Of a stretch of DNA of 64,000 nt, positions 22,101-30,432 are shown piece by piece (the first letter of the stretch is position 1; each line of letters begins with the position of its first letter). Below the pieces are notes generated by a model that saw only the letters and a list, made by a program, of their open reading frames with translations, did not search any database and was not told the origin of the DNA. The stretch is from Gari tellinella. Its lineage: Eukaryota; Mollusca; Bivalvia; Cardiida; Psammobiidae. The translations under genes and the position numbers were made by a program. The stretch is from positions 28,592,693 through 28,656,692 of the forward strand of contig OV277871.1 of assembly GCA_922989275.2 (NCBI GenBank), given 5' to 3'.

Positions 22101-25100
22101 GCACGTTTTAGACTAATTACTGTGTGATAAAAGCAATTAGTTTAGATATTAGGATAATTACAGCAGTTATAAAGTGTGTCTCAATTGTTAGACTTTTTAA
22201 GGTATGCATCAAATAGTAATAGGACCAATCTTATTTCAACACTGTAGATCTGTATTGAAGGGACCTGATCTGGATCCAAACTATTTACATTCTGCTCAAC
22301 TTTATACTTCAAGGCACTTTCTGCTTTACAGTCTGCTTTAAGTGGTCACATGTCTTCAAAACGAACAAACAGGCTAAAGGTATATAGGGTTAATATTATA
22401 TGAACTTGATACTTCAAACTCGCTTAACCCTTTCCCCCATAGAAGCGCCTTTTAGCGCATTCAGTTTATTCTTGCCCTGAAGAAAATAGTTCCAATTTAT
22501 ACATTCATAAATATGTATAATACAAAATATTTTCTATATTCTAGCAGATGATAGCTTAAAGCAGGCTGAAAGTAAAGCAGAATGCGCTTAAAGCGCATTC
22601 TGCTTTACTTTCAACCTGCTTTAAGTGGACACCTATATTCAATACTAGAGACATGCTATGTGGGAAAGGGTTAAACCATAGTTTACATACAAATATTTCA
22701 AAGTTAAAACGTGGCTCAGCCATGTTTTAACTTTGACATATGGGTATATTTGACTTTTAAAAGCAAGTTTGAATTATCGATCTTCGATTATATTTTTTGT
22801 AACGTATCACAGAAACAGAGGGAAAAGACATTGATGGTTTTGTTGGTGACATTTTGCTGAAGCTTGACCGTGAGTTTCCTGGTGACCGTGGAGGGTTCAG
22901 TATATATTTCCTCAATGTGATGAGACTGAAGCAAGGAGAGGCCATGTTCCTGGAGGCCAATCTTCCGCATGCATACTTATCTGGAGGTTTGTAAAAAAAA
23001 TACATAGGGCTCTAGATAAAGGGAGTATTTTTACAGTTTTTACGCTCTAGAGGCCACACTATTTATCCAAGCTCTCTCAAACTTACCCAGATTGTATATG
23101 ACCATAAGAGTTCGAAAAAGGGTGATATATGATTTAAATCGGCCAAATAGATCAAGAGTAATCTACCTTTGAATTGCTGAAAATGCAATATTTTTACAGC
23201 GTTTAAACTCTTGCAACTACAGTTTTCAATGGATTTTGATTACACTTGTACACAAAGTATATAACTATACGTTCTCGAAGGAGTGCAATTATTGTTGAAA
23301 TCTAATCATTGTGGCAATAGTTACCTGCCCTTGATATACTTTGAAATGCTAGAAAAGGCTTCTTTTCAGTATTGTTTAGGCTCTAGATATCTGCCTTTGA
23401 TGTACTCTACTATACTAGAGTAGGTGGACAAACTTGAATGAATTTAGAATAAAACGGGTGAAATTCAAAGGTAAAGCTATCAGGCTTCATTACAAATGGT
23501 GAGCGATATCAGGGCCTTCAGGCCCTCTTGTTAAATTCCTTGCCATATTAGAATATTCTTCTAATTTACAAAACAGTTTGATACATACATATTTAACCCT
23601 CCATCCGCCAGTTACTTCTATCTGTGTTTTCAAGCAGTTTGGATCCAGTCCAGGTGCCTATTAGTTTGACATCCGGTCTGGGTCCTAAGCAATTTGATAT
23701 TCTATTTTAACTTCTTACTTAGAATTTTTTTTATAATTTACAAGCGGGTTAGATCCAGATCAGATGAAGCACAGTTTGGGATCTGATCTAGTTTTCTGCC
23801 GCTTGCCACTCTGATAGTTCAGTTCGGCAGGATAAGGGTTAAGAAGTTACCAAGCACATATAATGCATGCCATCACAAACACAGAAAGCCATTACTGTAG
23901 CACTTACTAACAACTAGCAAATACTTACTTTCTAATTTTTTTCAACCAATTTCAACAGAATTGTCTCAAAGTATTTGAAATGAGTCTGAGATCATTCTCC
24001 AGGTTTTGATTGGTCAGATTTAAGCAGAATGAGAATGATGTCCGACTCATATGCTCAAATCTGGCCAATCCATAGCCGGAGAAAGATCTCAAGACTCATC
24101 TAAAACATTTTATAGTGCTCCCTCTCTACAAGACACCCAATAGGAGACAAAGATGGTGTGTGTGTTTGGAAGGAGTAATTATAGGGAGGGAAATTGGCTT
24201 ACATTTGCAAACAGCTTGATTCCAGATCAGACACCGTGTTTAGCTGTGTCTGTCAAAATGTCCATTATGTGACTTTGAGAAGTTTGGGGAACGGCATCAA
24301 GCATTGTTGTACAGTGGAGAATCTGTTATTCTTTCCCAATAAACGCGTTTACGCTAAAACTATTATTTCCAGTGCAAACAGTTTAGAGCCAGATCAGACG
24401 CCGGGTAACCCGGCGTCTGATCAGGCTCCAAACTGTTTGCCACCAAGATAAACAAGAATTATCAGAATTGTCCAAAAGTTGCACTTTTCTACGTTTTAGT
24501 GCTTTGCGTTTGCGTACGTTTGCGTTTAAACGGGAAAGAATAACAGATTCTCCACTGTAAGGAGGGAACTGTTTATTCAGAGGAGTGAGTACTGTAGTGT
24601 ATACTTGGGCCTTGACTACAGTTATTTCTCTTTTCCAGACTGCATGGAGTGTATGGCTTGTTCTGACAATGTTGTCCGTGCCGGCCTCACACCCAAATAC
24701 ATTGATGTTGACACACTGATCAGCATGGTGAACTACTCCTGTCGGTCAGCGGAGGACAACAAGTACCAGCCAACTGAAGTGAAGGACAACAACTGTAATA
24801 TACGCAAGTTCACCCCACCCATCAAAGACTTTGCTGTCACTGAGATTCAGGTATAGCATAGGTTTAACCCATTACTCCATTGATAAAACTTTGATTTATT
24901 TCTCCACTGAAGAAAATAGTTCCAAATTTATTCCATCATGAAGAGGTATCATAAGAAATGTTCTCTATATTCTAGCTTATATCAGGCTGAAAGTAAAGCA
25001 AAATGTGCCTTCTGTCTTACTTTCAACCTGTTTTAAGTGGTCACCTTATTTCAAAACTAATATAATAGGTTATGGGGTAATGGGTTAACCCATTACTCAT

Positions 25101-26039
25101 AGATAAACCTTTTTTATGCCTTTAATTTATTCCTCCAGTGACGAAAATAGTTCCACTTTATACAGTCATGAATATACATGTACATCATAAGAAATATTTT
25201 CTATATCCTGGCAGATAGTAACTTAGGCAGTAGGCTGAAAGTAAAGCAGAATGTGCTTAAAGACGCATTCTGCTTTACTTTCAATGTGCTTCTAGTAGTC
25301 ATCTGTTTTCAAAACTAGAAATTGGCTATGGGATATAGAGATCAGAAAGAGACTAGGCTTGATGTTTTTTATTTTTCTCAATTACAGTAATACCTCTCCA
25401 GGGTTCCAGATAGAGGGGGGGGGGGGGGCATTTTAAAAAACTAAAATCTTTATTTCTTCTTTAAACCCTATGGTGTCAATATTCATTTGAATTCCAAGAG
25501 ACAATTCTGATAAGTACCAGTATAGTAACACTATATGATTTGGTGCTGAAATAAGTGGGAGAACATTGGATTTGTTCAATTTACTCCCTCTTCCTCTTTT
25601 CTGGAGTGCTGCTCTCTATTACAACCACTAAATTGTGTTCATTATCTTTTGTTTAAGGCAGGTGACTGCTTAAAGCAAGGGAAACATAACACAGAAAGCA
25701 TTTTTAAAAGCTTTCTGATTTACGTTCCCCTTGCTTTAAGCTGTCATCTGTCCTTTATGAAGTCTATTTGCTCTCTATTGGTCATAATAGAAAGATTTAC
25801 TGTATTTGATTTGTTCACAGGTACCTGAGGGACAGAGATCTGTCACACTGTCTCCCTTGTCTAGCGCCAGCATCCTTATATGCATCAAAGGAAATGCCCA
25901 AGTTACTAGTAAAACATTGTCCAAGCCAATAGACGTCAAGAGTGGGACAGTGCTATTTATATCAGCCAATGAAGAAGCATTGCTGCAGATCTCTTCAGCC
26001 AATCAAATGCTCTTGTACAGATCACATGCTGGTTGCTGA
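15997..26039 (+). CDS. MPI: mannose-6-phosphate isomerase (type I PMI), gene span of seven exons
   Basis: MPI interconverts fructose-6-phosphate and mannose-6-phosphate in the cytosol, feeding GDP-mannose and protein glycosylation; it is a zinc enzyme of the cupin fold. Exons: 15997-16124, 18777-18977, 19523-19664, 21785-21970, 22813-22986, 24639-24850, 25821-26039. All have GT-AG ends and compatible phases (2/0, 0/0, 0/1, 2/1, 2/1, 2/0, 0/stop), giving about 420 residues, close to the human length. Visible marks are QAHP (zinc Gln/His), YKDPNHKPE (PMI signature 1, zinc Glu) and [23 protein letters not shown] (signature 2, zinc His). Only the few N-terminal residues are missing. Introns are filled with MITEs and one LINE fragment. 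Identification is by recalled similarity to animal MPI. Confidence 0.95.
16153..16401. mobile_element. B-family MITE, complete
   Basis: 249 bp from TTAACCAATTACCCCATAAA to GGTAACGGGTTAA, core arms GCAGAATGCGCCTTAAGGCG. In MPI intron 2. Confidence 0.85.
16622..16814. mobile_element. A-family MITE with perfect 8-bp target duplication
   Basis: CAGGGCTCCAGATAAG to CTTATCTAGAGCTCTG, flanked on both sides by CTAATATA (16614-16621 and 16815-16822). An 8-bp duplication with CAGGG ends indicates hAT-type insertion. Confidence 0.9.
16856..17292. mobile_element. A-family MITE interrupted by a B-family MITE
   Basis: A left portion (GAGTATTTCAAAAACTA.., core at about 16910-16985) and right end TTATCTGGAGCCCTG (17279-17292) are separated by the B copy at 17029-17280. 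Confidence 0.75.
17029..17280. mobile_element. B-family MITE nested in an A-family MITE
   Basis: TTAATCCATTACCTCATAG to TTGGGGTAATGGGTTA with a perfect GCAGAATGCGCCTTAAGGCG core. Removing it restores the A-family phrase CTCCCTTATCTGGAG. Confidence 0.85.
17453..17966. mobile_element. J-family hAT-like element
   Basis: CAGAGTTGTAGATAAGC / GCTTATATACAACTCTG ends with TTGTTAC at both flanks. The interior is full of repeated ATACCCAATT and its inverse. Confidence 0.7.
18010..18210. mobile_element. H-family hairpin element
   Basis: AAACAGTGTAGACCTTGG pairs with the downstream CACACTGTT arm around GAGGGCTCCTCGAGGAGCCC, a perfect palindrome at about 18121-18144. Confidence 0.7.
18212..18458. mobile_element. 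B-family MITE
   Basis: TTAACCCATTACCCCGTAAA left end, core AAAGCAGAATGGGCTAAGGC, right end slightly decayed. Confidence 0.8.
18512..18600. repeat. P-family hairpin
   Basis: TTCAAGCATTTGATTGATCAG with inverted AGATCAAATCTGACC; related copies at 23960-24100, 45170-45265 and 48712-48805. Confidence 0.55.
18585..18740. mobile_element. A-family MITE, truncated
   Basis: Core ATCCTATGGTGTTACCACTC and inverted GAGTAGTGACACCATAGGG, followed by CTCCCCTTAGATGGAG. Ends about 40 bp before MPI exon 3. Confidence 0.7.
18777..18977 (+). CDS. MPI: MPI exon 3
   Basis: Starts LWMGTHP after TGTTTCAG and ends SIQAHPAK before GTAGG; exactly 67 codons. Contains [13 protein letters not shown] and the Gln-Ala-His zinc ligands. 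Confidence 0.95.
19005..19236. mobile_element. B-family MITE lacking half of its core
   Basis: Left arm AAGCAGGTTGAAAGTAAGGC and right end TATGGAGTAAAGGGTTAA are present, but the second core arm is deleted. Confidence 0.65.
19523..19664 (+). CDS. MPI: MPI exon 4
   Basis: Reads [20 protein letters not shown] and [20 protein letters not shown]. Carries PMI type I signature 1 (Y-x-D-x-N-H-K-P-E). Ends with one base of a split codon at GTGAAT. Confidence 0.95.
19701..19965. mobile_element. B-type left end split by an I-family MITE
   Basis: TTAACCCAATACTCCATAAA before and CAACCTTTTATGCC after 19725-19917 together restore the B-family left end. Confidence 0.6.
19725..19917. mobile_element. I-family TA-target MITE
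   Basis: 193 bp, ends CAGTCGAACTTCGATATCTC and GAGATATCGAAGTTCGACTG, flanked by TA. Core AGTTAAAACGTGG / CCACGTTTTAACT is a perfect palindrome. Confidence 0.85.
20131..20340. mobile_element. G-family foldback element, right end decayed
   Basis: GGGGCCCGTTTCACAAAACT left end, inverted TAATCATTTCCTGTGAC-type inner region and ACGACAACATTTGTCATAC near the right; related to the intact copy at 36794-37013. Confidence 0.65.
20530..20776. mobile_element. C-family MITE with GATCAGACGCCGCG palindrome
   Basis: 247 bp, TTAACTCTTTCGCTGCC to GAGTGAAAGGGTTAA. The core forms an essentially perfect palindrome of about 60 bp (20668-20737) centred on CGCCGCGTAACGCGGCG. Confidence 0.85.
21101..21760 (-). mobile_element. 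5'-truncated LINE, reverse transcriptase C-terminal part
   Basis: On the minus strand an open frame from about 21750 to the stop at 21148 reads [20 protein letters not shown], then [38 protein letters not shown] and [12 protein letters not shown]. This is the standard C-terminal region of LINE reverse transcriptases after the catalytic domain. About 30 bp beyond the stop come AAACAGGATGATG and a (GAT)n tail at 21101-21126, as in LINEs whose 3' end is a short tandem repeat. The YXDD catalytic box and the endonuclease are absent, so the copy is 5'-truncated. The frame continues by chance, antisense, through MPI exon 5. Confidence 0.85.
21785..21970 (+). CDS. MPI: MPI exon 5
   Basis: Reads [20 protein letters not shown] through [10 protein letters not shown] between TTTCCAG and GTAAG. 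This is the less conserved helical insert of animal MPI. A LINE fragment on the opposite strand ends about 35 bp upstream of the acceptor. Confidence 0.92.
22030..22095. repeat. H-family hairpin
   Basis: AAACAGTGTAGACCCTGATC pairs with GATCAGAGTCTACACTGTTT a few bases downstream. Confidence 0.7.
22290..22395. repeat. B-family MITE right-end fragment
   Basis: CTGCTTTAAGTGGTCAC..ACAGGCTAAAGG..GGGTTAA matches the right third of the family. Confidence 0.55.
22434..22674. mobile_element. B-family MITE, complete
   Basis: TTAACCCTTTCCCCCATAG to GTGGGAAAGGGTTAA with core GCAGAATGCGCTTAAAGCGC. Confidence 0.85.
22685..22790. repeat. I-family MITE fragment
   Basis: TTCAAAGTTAAAACGTGGC with inverted GCCATGTTTTAACTTTG; it ends about 25 bp before MPI exon 6. 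Confidence 0.6.
22813..22986 (+). CDS. MPI: MPI exon 6
   Basis: Reads [20 protein letters not shown] to [18 protein letters not shown], with the zinc-binding His in PHAY. Acceptor TATCACAG, donor GTTTGT. Confidence 0.93.
23030..23535. repeat. dispersed repeat ending CAGGGCCTTCAGGCCCTCTT
   Basis: The sequence around CTCTAGATATCTGCC and the terminal palindrome CAGGGCCTTCAGGCCCT resembles repeats I know from bivalves; boundaries are approximate. Confidence 0.4.
23960..24100. repeat. P-family hairpin
   Basis: TGAGTCTGAGATCATTCTC at left and inverted AAGATCTCAAGACTCA at right around TTGGTCAGATTTAAG / CTCAAATCTGGCCAA. Confidence 0.6.
24114..24597. mobile_element. E-family MITE split by an F-family MITE
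   Basis: AGTGCTCCCTCTCTACAAGA at left and AGGAGGGAACTG..GAGTACTGTA at right match E ends. The F element at 24312-24557 sits in GTTG[TA]AGGAGGG, the E-family right part. Confidence 0.75.
24312..24557. mobile_element. F-family TA-target MITE, complete
   Basis: 246 bp, CAGTGGAGAATCTGTTATTC ends with inverted GAATAACAGATTCTCCACTG, flanked by TA. Its core is the same AGATCAGACGCCGGGTAACC palindrome as in C and E elements. Confidence 0.9.
24639..24850 (+). CDS. MPI: MPI exon 7
   Basis: Begins [20 protein letters not shown], the end of PMI signature 2, and runs to [14 protein letters not shown] before GTATAG. Confidence 0.95.
24864..25088. mobile_element. B-family MITE
   Basis: TTAACCCATTACTCCATTG to TATGGGGTAATGGGTTAA; core partly deleted. 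Shares its last TTAA with the next copy. Confidence 0.8.
25085..25345. mobile_element. B-family MITE sharing a TTAA with its neighbour
   Basis: Starts in the TTAA that ends the previous element; core GCAGAATGTGCTTAAAGACG; right end decayed. Confidence 0.75.
25398..25615. mobile_element. A-family MITE, decayed
   Basis: CAGGGTTCCAGATAGAGGG plus a G run, the ACCCTATGGTGTCAATATTC core and TTTCTGGAGTGCTG right end. Confidence 0.7.
25612..25801. mobile_element. D-family MITE next to the last MPI exon
   Basis: CTCTCTATTACAACCACTAA left, inverted core ACAGAAAGC / GCTTTCTG, right end AAAGATTTACTGTA; ends about 20 bp before the MPI exon 8 acceptor. Confidence 0.7.
25821..26039 (+). CDS. MPI: MPI exon 8, terminal
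   Basis: Reads [20 protein letters not shown] to LLYRSHAGC and a TGA stop, matching the C-terminal cupin half of MPI. No AATAAA follows closely; a 24-bp minisatellite starts about 50 bp after the stop. Confidence 0.94.
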   Translation, partial: VPEGQRSVTLSPLSSASILICIKGNAQVTSKTLSKPIDVKSGTVLFISANEEALLQISSANQMLLYRSHAGC

Positions 26040-26084
26040 TACAGAGGATTAAGAAACAGTGGGGTTTAAACATGTCAGAAATAA

Positions 26085-26345
26085 TTGATGTTAACAATAT
26101 CAAAACGTATCTAACACGTTTTATGCTAATAATGTCGAAAACAATTGATGTCAACAATTTCAAAAACTGTTGATGCTAACAATGTCAAAAACAATTGATG
26201 CTAACAATGTCAAAAACAGTTGATGCTAACAATGTCAAAAACAATTGATACTAACAATGTCAAAAACAGTTGATGCTAACAATGTCAAAAACAGTTGATG
26301 TTTACAATGAAAAAACAATTTGATCCTAACAACTTCAAAAACGAT
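26085..26345. repeat. 24-bp minisatellite in the MPI 3' region
   Basis: About ten units of TGATGCTAACAATGTCAAAAACA with point variants, starting about 50 bp after the MPI stop codon and decaying rightwards. Confidence 0.9.
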
Positions 26346-26446
26346 TTGATGCTAAATTGTCAAAGACAGTTAATGTTAAAATGGTCAAAGCATTAAATAT
26401 TAAAAATGTTAAAAAAAAAGTATATTAACAATTTTATAAACATCTG

Positions 26447-26984
26447 TTATTAACAACTTCAAAGACAATTGATTTTAACTTGCCAATTGATTTGATATGT
26501 CAAGTGATAGTATGTTGGAAGCAGGAACTTCTGAAGTTGATGTGAACCCGTTACCCCATAGCCTGTTTCTAGTTTTTAAGATAGCTGACCACTTAAAGCA
26601 GGTTGAAAGTAAAGCAGAATGTGTCTTAACCCTTTACCCTATAGCCTATTTCTATATTTGAAAATAGGTGACTATTTAAAGCAGGTTGAAAGTAAAGCAG
26701 AATGCGCCCTAAAAGTTATTAACAACTTCAAAGACAATTGATTTTAACTTGCCAATTGATTTGATATGTCAAGTGATAGTATGTTGGAAGCAGGAACTTC
26801 TGAAGTTGATGTGAACCCGTTACCCCATAGCCTGTTTCTAGTTTTTAAGATAGCTGACCACTTAAAGCAGGTTGAAAGTAAAGCAGAATGTGTCTTAAAC
26901 CTTTACCCTATAGCCTATTTCTATATTTGAAAATAGGTGACTATTTAAAGCAGGTTGAAAGTAAAGCAGAATGCGCCCTAAGGC
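26447..26984. repeat. 269-bp near-identical tandem duplication
   Basis: The block beginning TTATTAACAACTTCAAAGAC at 26447 recurs at 26716 with almost no differences (one is GTCTTAACC versus GTCTTAAACC). It includes the left parts of two nested B elements. Confidence 0.9.
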
Positions 26985-27309
26985 GCATTCTGCTTTACTT
27001 TCAGCCTGCTTTAAGTTAACACGTACTAGAATTAAGAAAATATTTCTTCTGATACATTTTCATGAATCCATAGACTGGAATTATTTTCTTCCGCAGAGGA
27101 TTAAACAGAATGCGTTAAAAGGCGCTTCTATAAGGTAAAGGGTTAATGTGCAGTCTGCTTTACTTTCAGCCTGCTTTAAGCTACCATCTGCTAGGATATA
27201 AAAATCATTTCTTACAGTGAATTATTATAGCATAATCATAACTATATCATGGAACCGTTTCCGTCACTAGAGAAATAAATGAAAGGTGTATTTATGGGGT
27301 AATGGGTTG
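26813..27309. mobile_element. B-family MITE carrying another B-family MITE in its centre
   Basis: Outer left arm AACCCGTTACCCCATAGCC..GCAGAATGTG and outer right arm TGTGCAGTCTGC..GGGGTAATGGGTT enclose a whole inner copy (26895-27146). Confidence 0.8.
26895..27146. mobile_element. inner B-family MITE at the palindrome centre
   Basis: Bounded by TTAA on both sides (TTAAACCTTTACCC and GGTAAAGGGTTAA), with a perfect core. It is inserted in the TTAA at the symmetry centre of the outer copy. Confidence 0.8.
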
Positions 27310-27460
27310 AATTGAATTATCTGACATTTTTTCTCATATTTGCATTTAGGCATTATACACCAGTGTTCATATGAAGTTCTGAATTCCATTGTTCAAGATG
27401 ACCTGTGGTCATGTTTTATACATTGTTTGATACCTGCCTCTGATTTATATGCTACACCCT

Positions 27461-28426
27461 CAGGGTTCGACATTGGCCTACGTCCGATAGACATTCACTA
27501 GTAACGGCGACGTTTGGTCTAGTGATCCCTCGCAGTTACCAACCCGAATGATCTAGTTAAAATCTGAGGATGATTTTTTTAAATTCCATTTAGAAAATGA
27601 CGTCATTATGTTCAAGCTAAAAATCCTGCCCAGTTCGCCACTGTGGTTTCAGACAAGTAGGTTGCTCAGACCTCAAAACTGTTTCCGCATCTAAATAAAG
27701 CAAGCAGTCGGGAAATCCTTGTTCTAAAATTAGCAGTAGTAACTATCCCACAGTCACTAGGGCGAAGAGTAAAATCCGGTTCAGTTACGAAAAATATCGG
27801 TGTGATTAATTGATCATCTCGTGTTCTACTTAAAACACCTGATTGTGTTGATAACAGTTACGTTTTGAATGTTTTTAGAATTGATCATTTTTAATTAGAA
27901 AGGTACAATATCCGAAAAGGTAACTGCAGTCTCAGTTTTTGAGATTGAAAATGACAATTTATTCTGCGAACCAATATTTCTCGGTAGTTACCGGATATTA
28001 CACTTTCCCACGCTTTTCACTACCATGATTGTCGTAAGTATCTTCAATGCAATTATTTCACCTAAAACACAATCTTGTATCATTTTTTACGTGCGAAACC
28101 GAAATCAATCCCAATTCTGATATATTATTTGTTGTGTTAACGAAAATATCCATTTTTCTGCCAAGTATAAGTACGACATTGAGCGAACGCTTTTTTGTTT
28201 GTGTACATCGAAACGTCAAATCATGTCAGATTTATTGGCAATATCCTGGAATAGCCCCAGCAGTCACGTGATGTGGTTCATTCCGTATATTTTGGTGTCC
28301 TGCTGGGGCTATTCCAGGATATTGCCTGTTTCTGTTTGGTCTACCAACTTTTTGGTCTGGTCTAGTAATGTTTGCAGGCTACAAGACCGAATGTCTAGTG
28401 AAAAAAAAAGTTAATGTCGAACCCTG
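27461..28426. mobile_element. hAT-like non-autonomous element, 966 bp
   Basis: 14-bp perfect terminal inverted repeat CAGGGTTCGACATT / AATGTCGAACCCTG; CTAGTGA-type sequence lies near both ends. No transposase frame. Contains a perfect 27-bp-arm hairpin (28237-28326). Confidence 0.75.
28237..28326. repeat. perfect 27-bp-arm inverted repeat
   Basis: GGCAATATCCTGGAATAGCC and following bases at 28237-28263 are exactly complementary to 28300-28326, with a 36-base loop containing TCACGTGA. Confidence 0.9.
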
Positions 28427-28469
28427 ACCCTCCACTTCATCTTATTCTTAAACAAACACACACACACAG

Positions 28470-28634
28470 CAGGGCTCTTGACAAGGGGAGTAATTCAAAA
28501 ACTAAAATCTATATGTCTGCATTGAATCCTAAGGTGTGACGGTTCAAATGAGTAGTTACATCAAAGGATTTTGTACTGACATTGAGGAGAAAATGTTTGA
28601 TTAAATTCAGTTTACTCCCTCTTATCAGAAGCCA
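28470..28634. mobile_element. A-family MITE, core partly deleted
   Basis: CAGGGCTCTTGACAAGGGG start, CCCTCTTATCAGAAGCC end; one core arm shortened. Confidence 0.6.
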
Positions 28635-28757
28635 GTCACATGAGCATTGCCATGAGAAAACCATGCTTATTGCAAAATAGTGAAGACCAAGCCTACCAAT
28701 CATCTCACAAAGTCTGGTCAAGGTTTACAATATCTTACATGCTTGATAACGTAATTA

Positions 28758-29724
28758 CACCAAAACCTCTCTATTACAACCACTAGATTATGTTAATTAT
28801 TAGGGTGTGTGGAAAAGGAAAGGCAGTAGACACTCACGACCAAGGCAATATGGTGTTTTCGATCTTTTATTATGTCCGACGTTTCGATCCCTCACAGGGT
28901 CTTTTTCAAGGATAAAATATCAAGTAATCATCTTACTGAAGTACAAGGAAAACGGTACTTTTGTCACGTGATCACTTTCTAAATATAGAAAGCGCCGTCC
29001 ATTGTGACGTTGAACGGTACTTTCTATTTTCAGAAACAGATCGATTAGGAACTAAAGAAATTTCAAAATCAGTAAGGTGACATACAATGGAATAGGGAAT
29101 AATGGATGAATGAGATGAAAAAACATGCAATTCAATAAAAAATGAGATGAGAAAAAATTAACAGTTTTTTCAAAGTCAATTTCTTATGTTAGAGAGTGGT
29201 TATTATATTGTTCAAATGTCTTAGGTCAATAAGACCATTGTGATGGTAAATAATTTCTGTCCCGTTTTCTAATGTTATTAGTGTCATTTTGAAAGTTTTA
29301 ACAGTGTCTTTCCTTGCTGATGGATTATGATGTTGATCGCCGACTTTTGCTGCTGCTATGGATACGTATCATTCAGGTTGTCTGGTTATGCAGGGTAGTG
29401 CCTAATGTTCTTCAAATTGGGATGGTGGTAGAATTCTTTGGGTAGATGCTGTTGATCAAATTCGTTTGGGGAAACGAGGGAGTGGAAAACTCTCCCGTTT
29501 CTCGGTCCTGACGGGATGTTATTATCTGGAAATTTGTGTTGTTTACTGGTGCCTGTCTCGATTTATAGGGTGTTTACGGTACGTGACCGCATAAAGCAAG
29601 TTGACAGTGAAACAGAAAGCTCCTTTAGGAGTTTTTGATTCACTGTCACCTTGCTTTAAGCTGTCACCTCTCTATTATACCATTAATTAGCCTTCCTTTT
29701 AGTGGTTTAAGCGAGATTTTACTG
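28758..29724. mobile_element. D-family MITE split by a 756-bp insertion
   Basis: Left end CACCAAAACCTCTCTATTAC and right part AAAGCAAGTTGACAG..GAGATTTTACTG belong to one D copy flanked by TA, separated by 28810-29565. Confidence 0.8.
28810..29565 (-). mobile_element. Penelope-like element fragment with hammerhead-like motif (inferred)
   Basis: The insertion is bounded by an 8-bp direct repeat TAGGGTGT (28802-28809 and 29566-29573). In minus orientation it carries CTTGAAAAAGACCCTG..GGGATCGAAACGTCGG at about 28881-28917, which resembles the GAAG..CCGAAACGTC signature of hammerhead ribozymes in Penelope-like terminal repeats. No reverse transcriptase frame is visible, so the class is inferred from this motif and the flanking duplication. 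Confidence 0.5.
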
Positions 29725-29744
29725 TATACAGATGGCAAAATACT

Positions 29745-29820
29745 GGTCAAACAGTGTAGACCCTGACCAGCTGCTGCATCACTGACGCAACACTCGGGCT
29801 TGGTCTACATTGTTAAAACT
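29745..29820. repeat. H-family hairpin
   Basis: AAACAGTGTAGACCCTGACC with inverted GGTCTACATTGTT. Confidence 0.6.
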
Positions 29821-29966
29821 ATGATAAGTTTGCTTTTTCTCATTATGTGGCTCATATACATATTCACACCATATATAAGCACATGCATGTATTCAATTTA
29901 TTGTTTTTAGCATCATTTCAGTAATTTAGATGACATGACTGTCACCTGAAGTACCTTACATTAACA

Positions 29967-30221
29967 TTAATCCTTTCCCCCAAAGAAGCGACTTTTAGCG
30001 CATTTAATTATTTATTACTCCGCTGAAGAAAATAGTTCCAAATGATACAGTCATGAATATAATTCATAAGAATTATTTTCAGTTTCCTTGCAGATTATAG
30101 CTTAAAGCAGGCTGAAAGTAAAGCAGAATGTGCCTTAAGGCACATTCTGCTTTACTTTCAACCTGCTTTAAGTAGCCACCAATCTTCAAAACTAGAAACA
30201 GGCTATGGGGTAAAGGGTTAA
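29967..30221. mobile_element. B-family MITE, complete
   Basis: 255 bp between TTAA sites; core GCAGAATGTGCCTTAAGGCA; right end TATGGGGTAAAGGGTTAA. Confidence 0.9.
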
Positions 30222-30244
30222 GTAAGGCTGTAATGTTTCCCGTT

Positions 30245-30432
30245 CTCAAGGTTAGAATAATTTTTAAAGTTTCAACATTTTCTCATTTATGTCACCACAA
30301 AACCCTATGTTGCGATCACTCATTTGAATTGGCTCTTTCGAGACAATTCTAATGAGTAGTAACATCATAGAGTTTGGCGGACACATTAGGAAGTTAGTTT
30401 TTGAAAATACTTACCTTATCAGGAGCTTTGCT
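30245..30432. mobile_element. A-family MITE, ends decayed
   Basis: ACTCATTTGAATTGGCTC and inverted ATTCTAATGAGTAGTAACAT core, right end CTTATCAGGAGCTTTG. Confidence 0.65.

Noticed and set aside
26085..26345. CRISPR-like array of regular repeats
   Set aside because: Units are contiguous without unique spacers, and the genome is clearly animal.
27461..28426. Clear 8-bp target duplication for the 966-bp hAT-like element
   Set aside because: Flanks TACACCCT and ACCCTCCA share ACCCT but not in register, so the duplication cannot be claimed.
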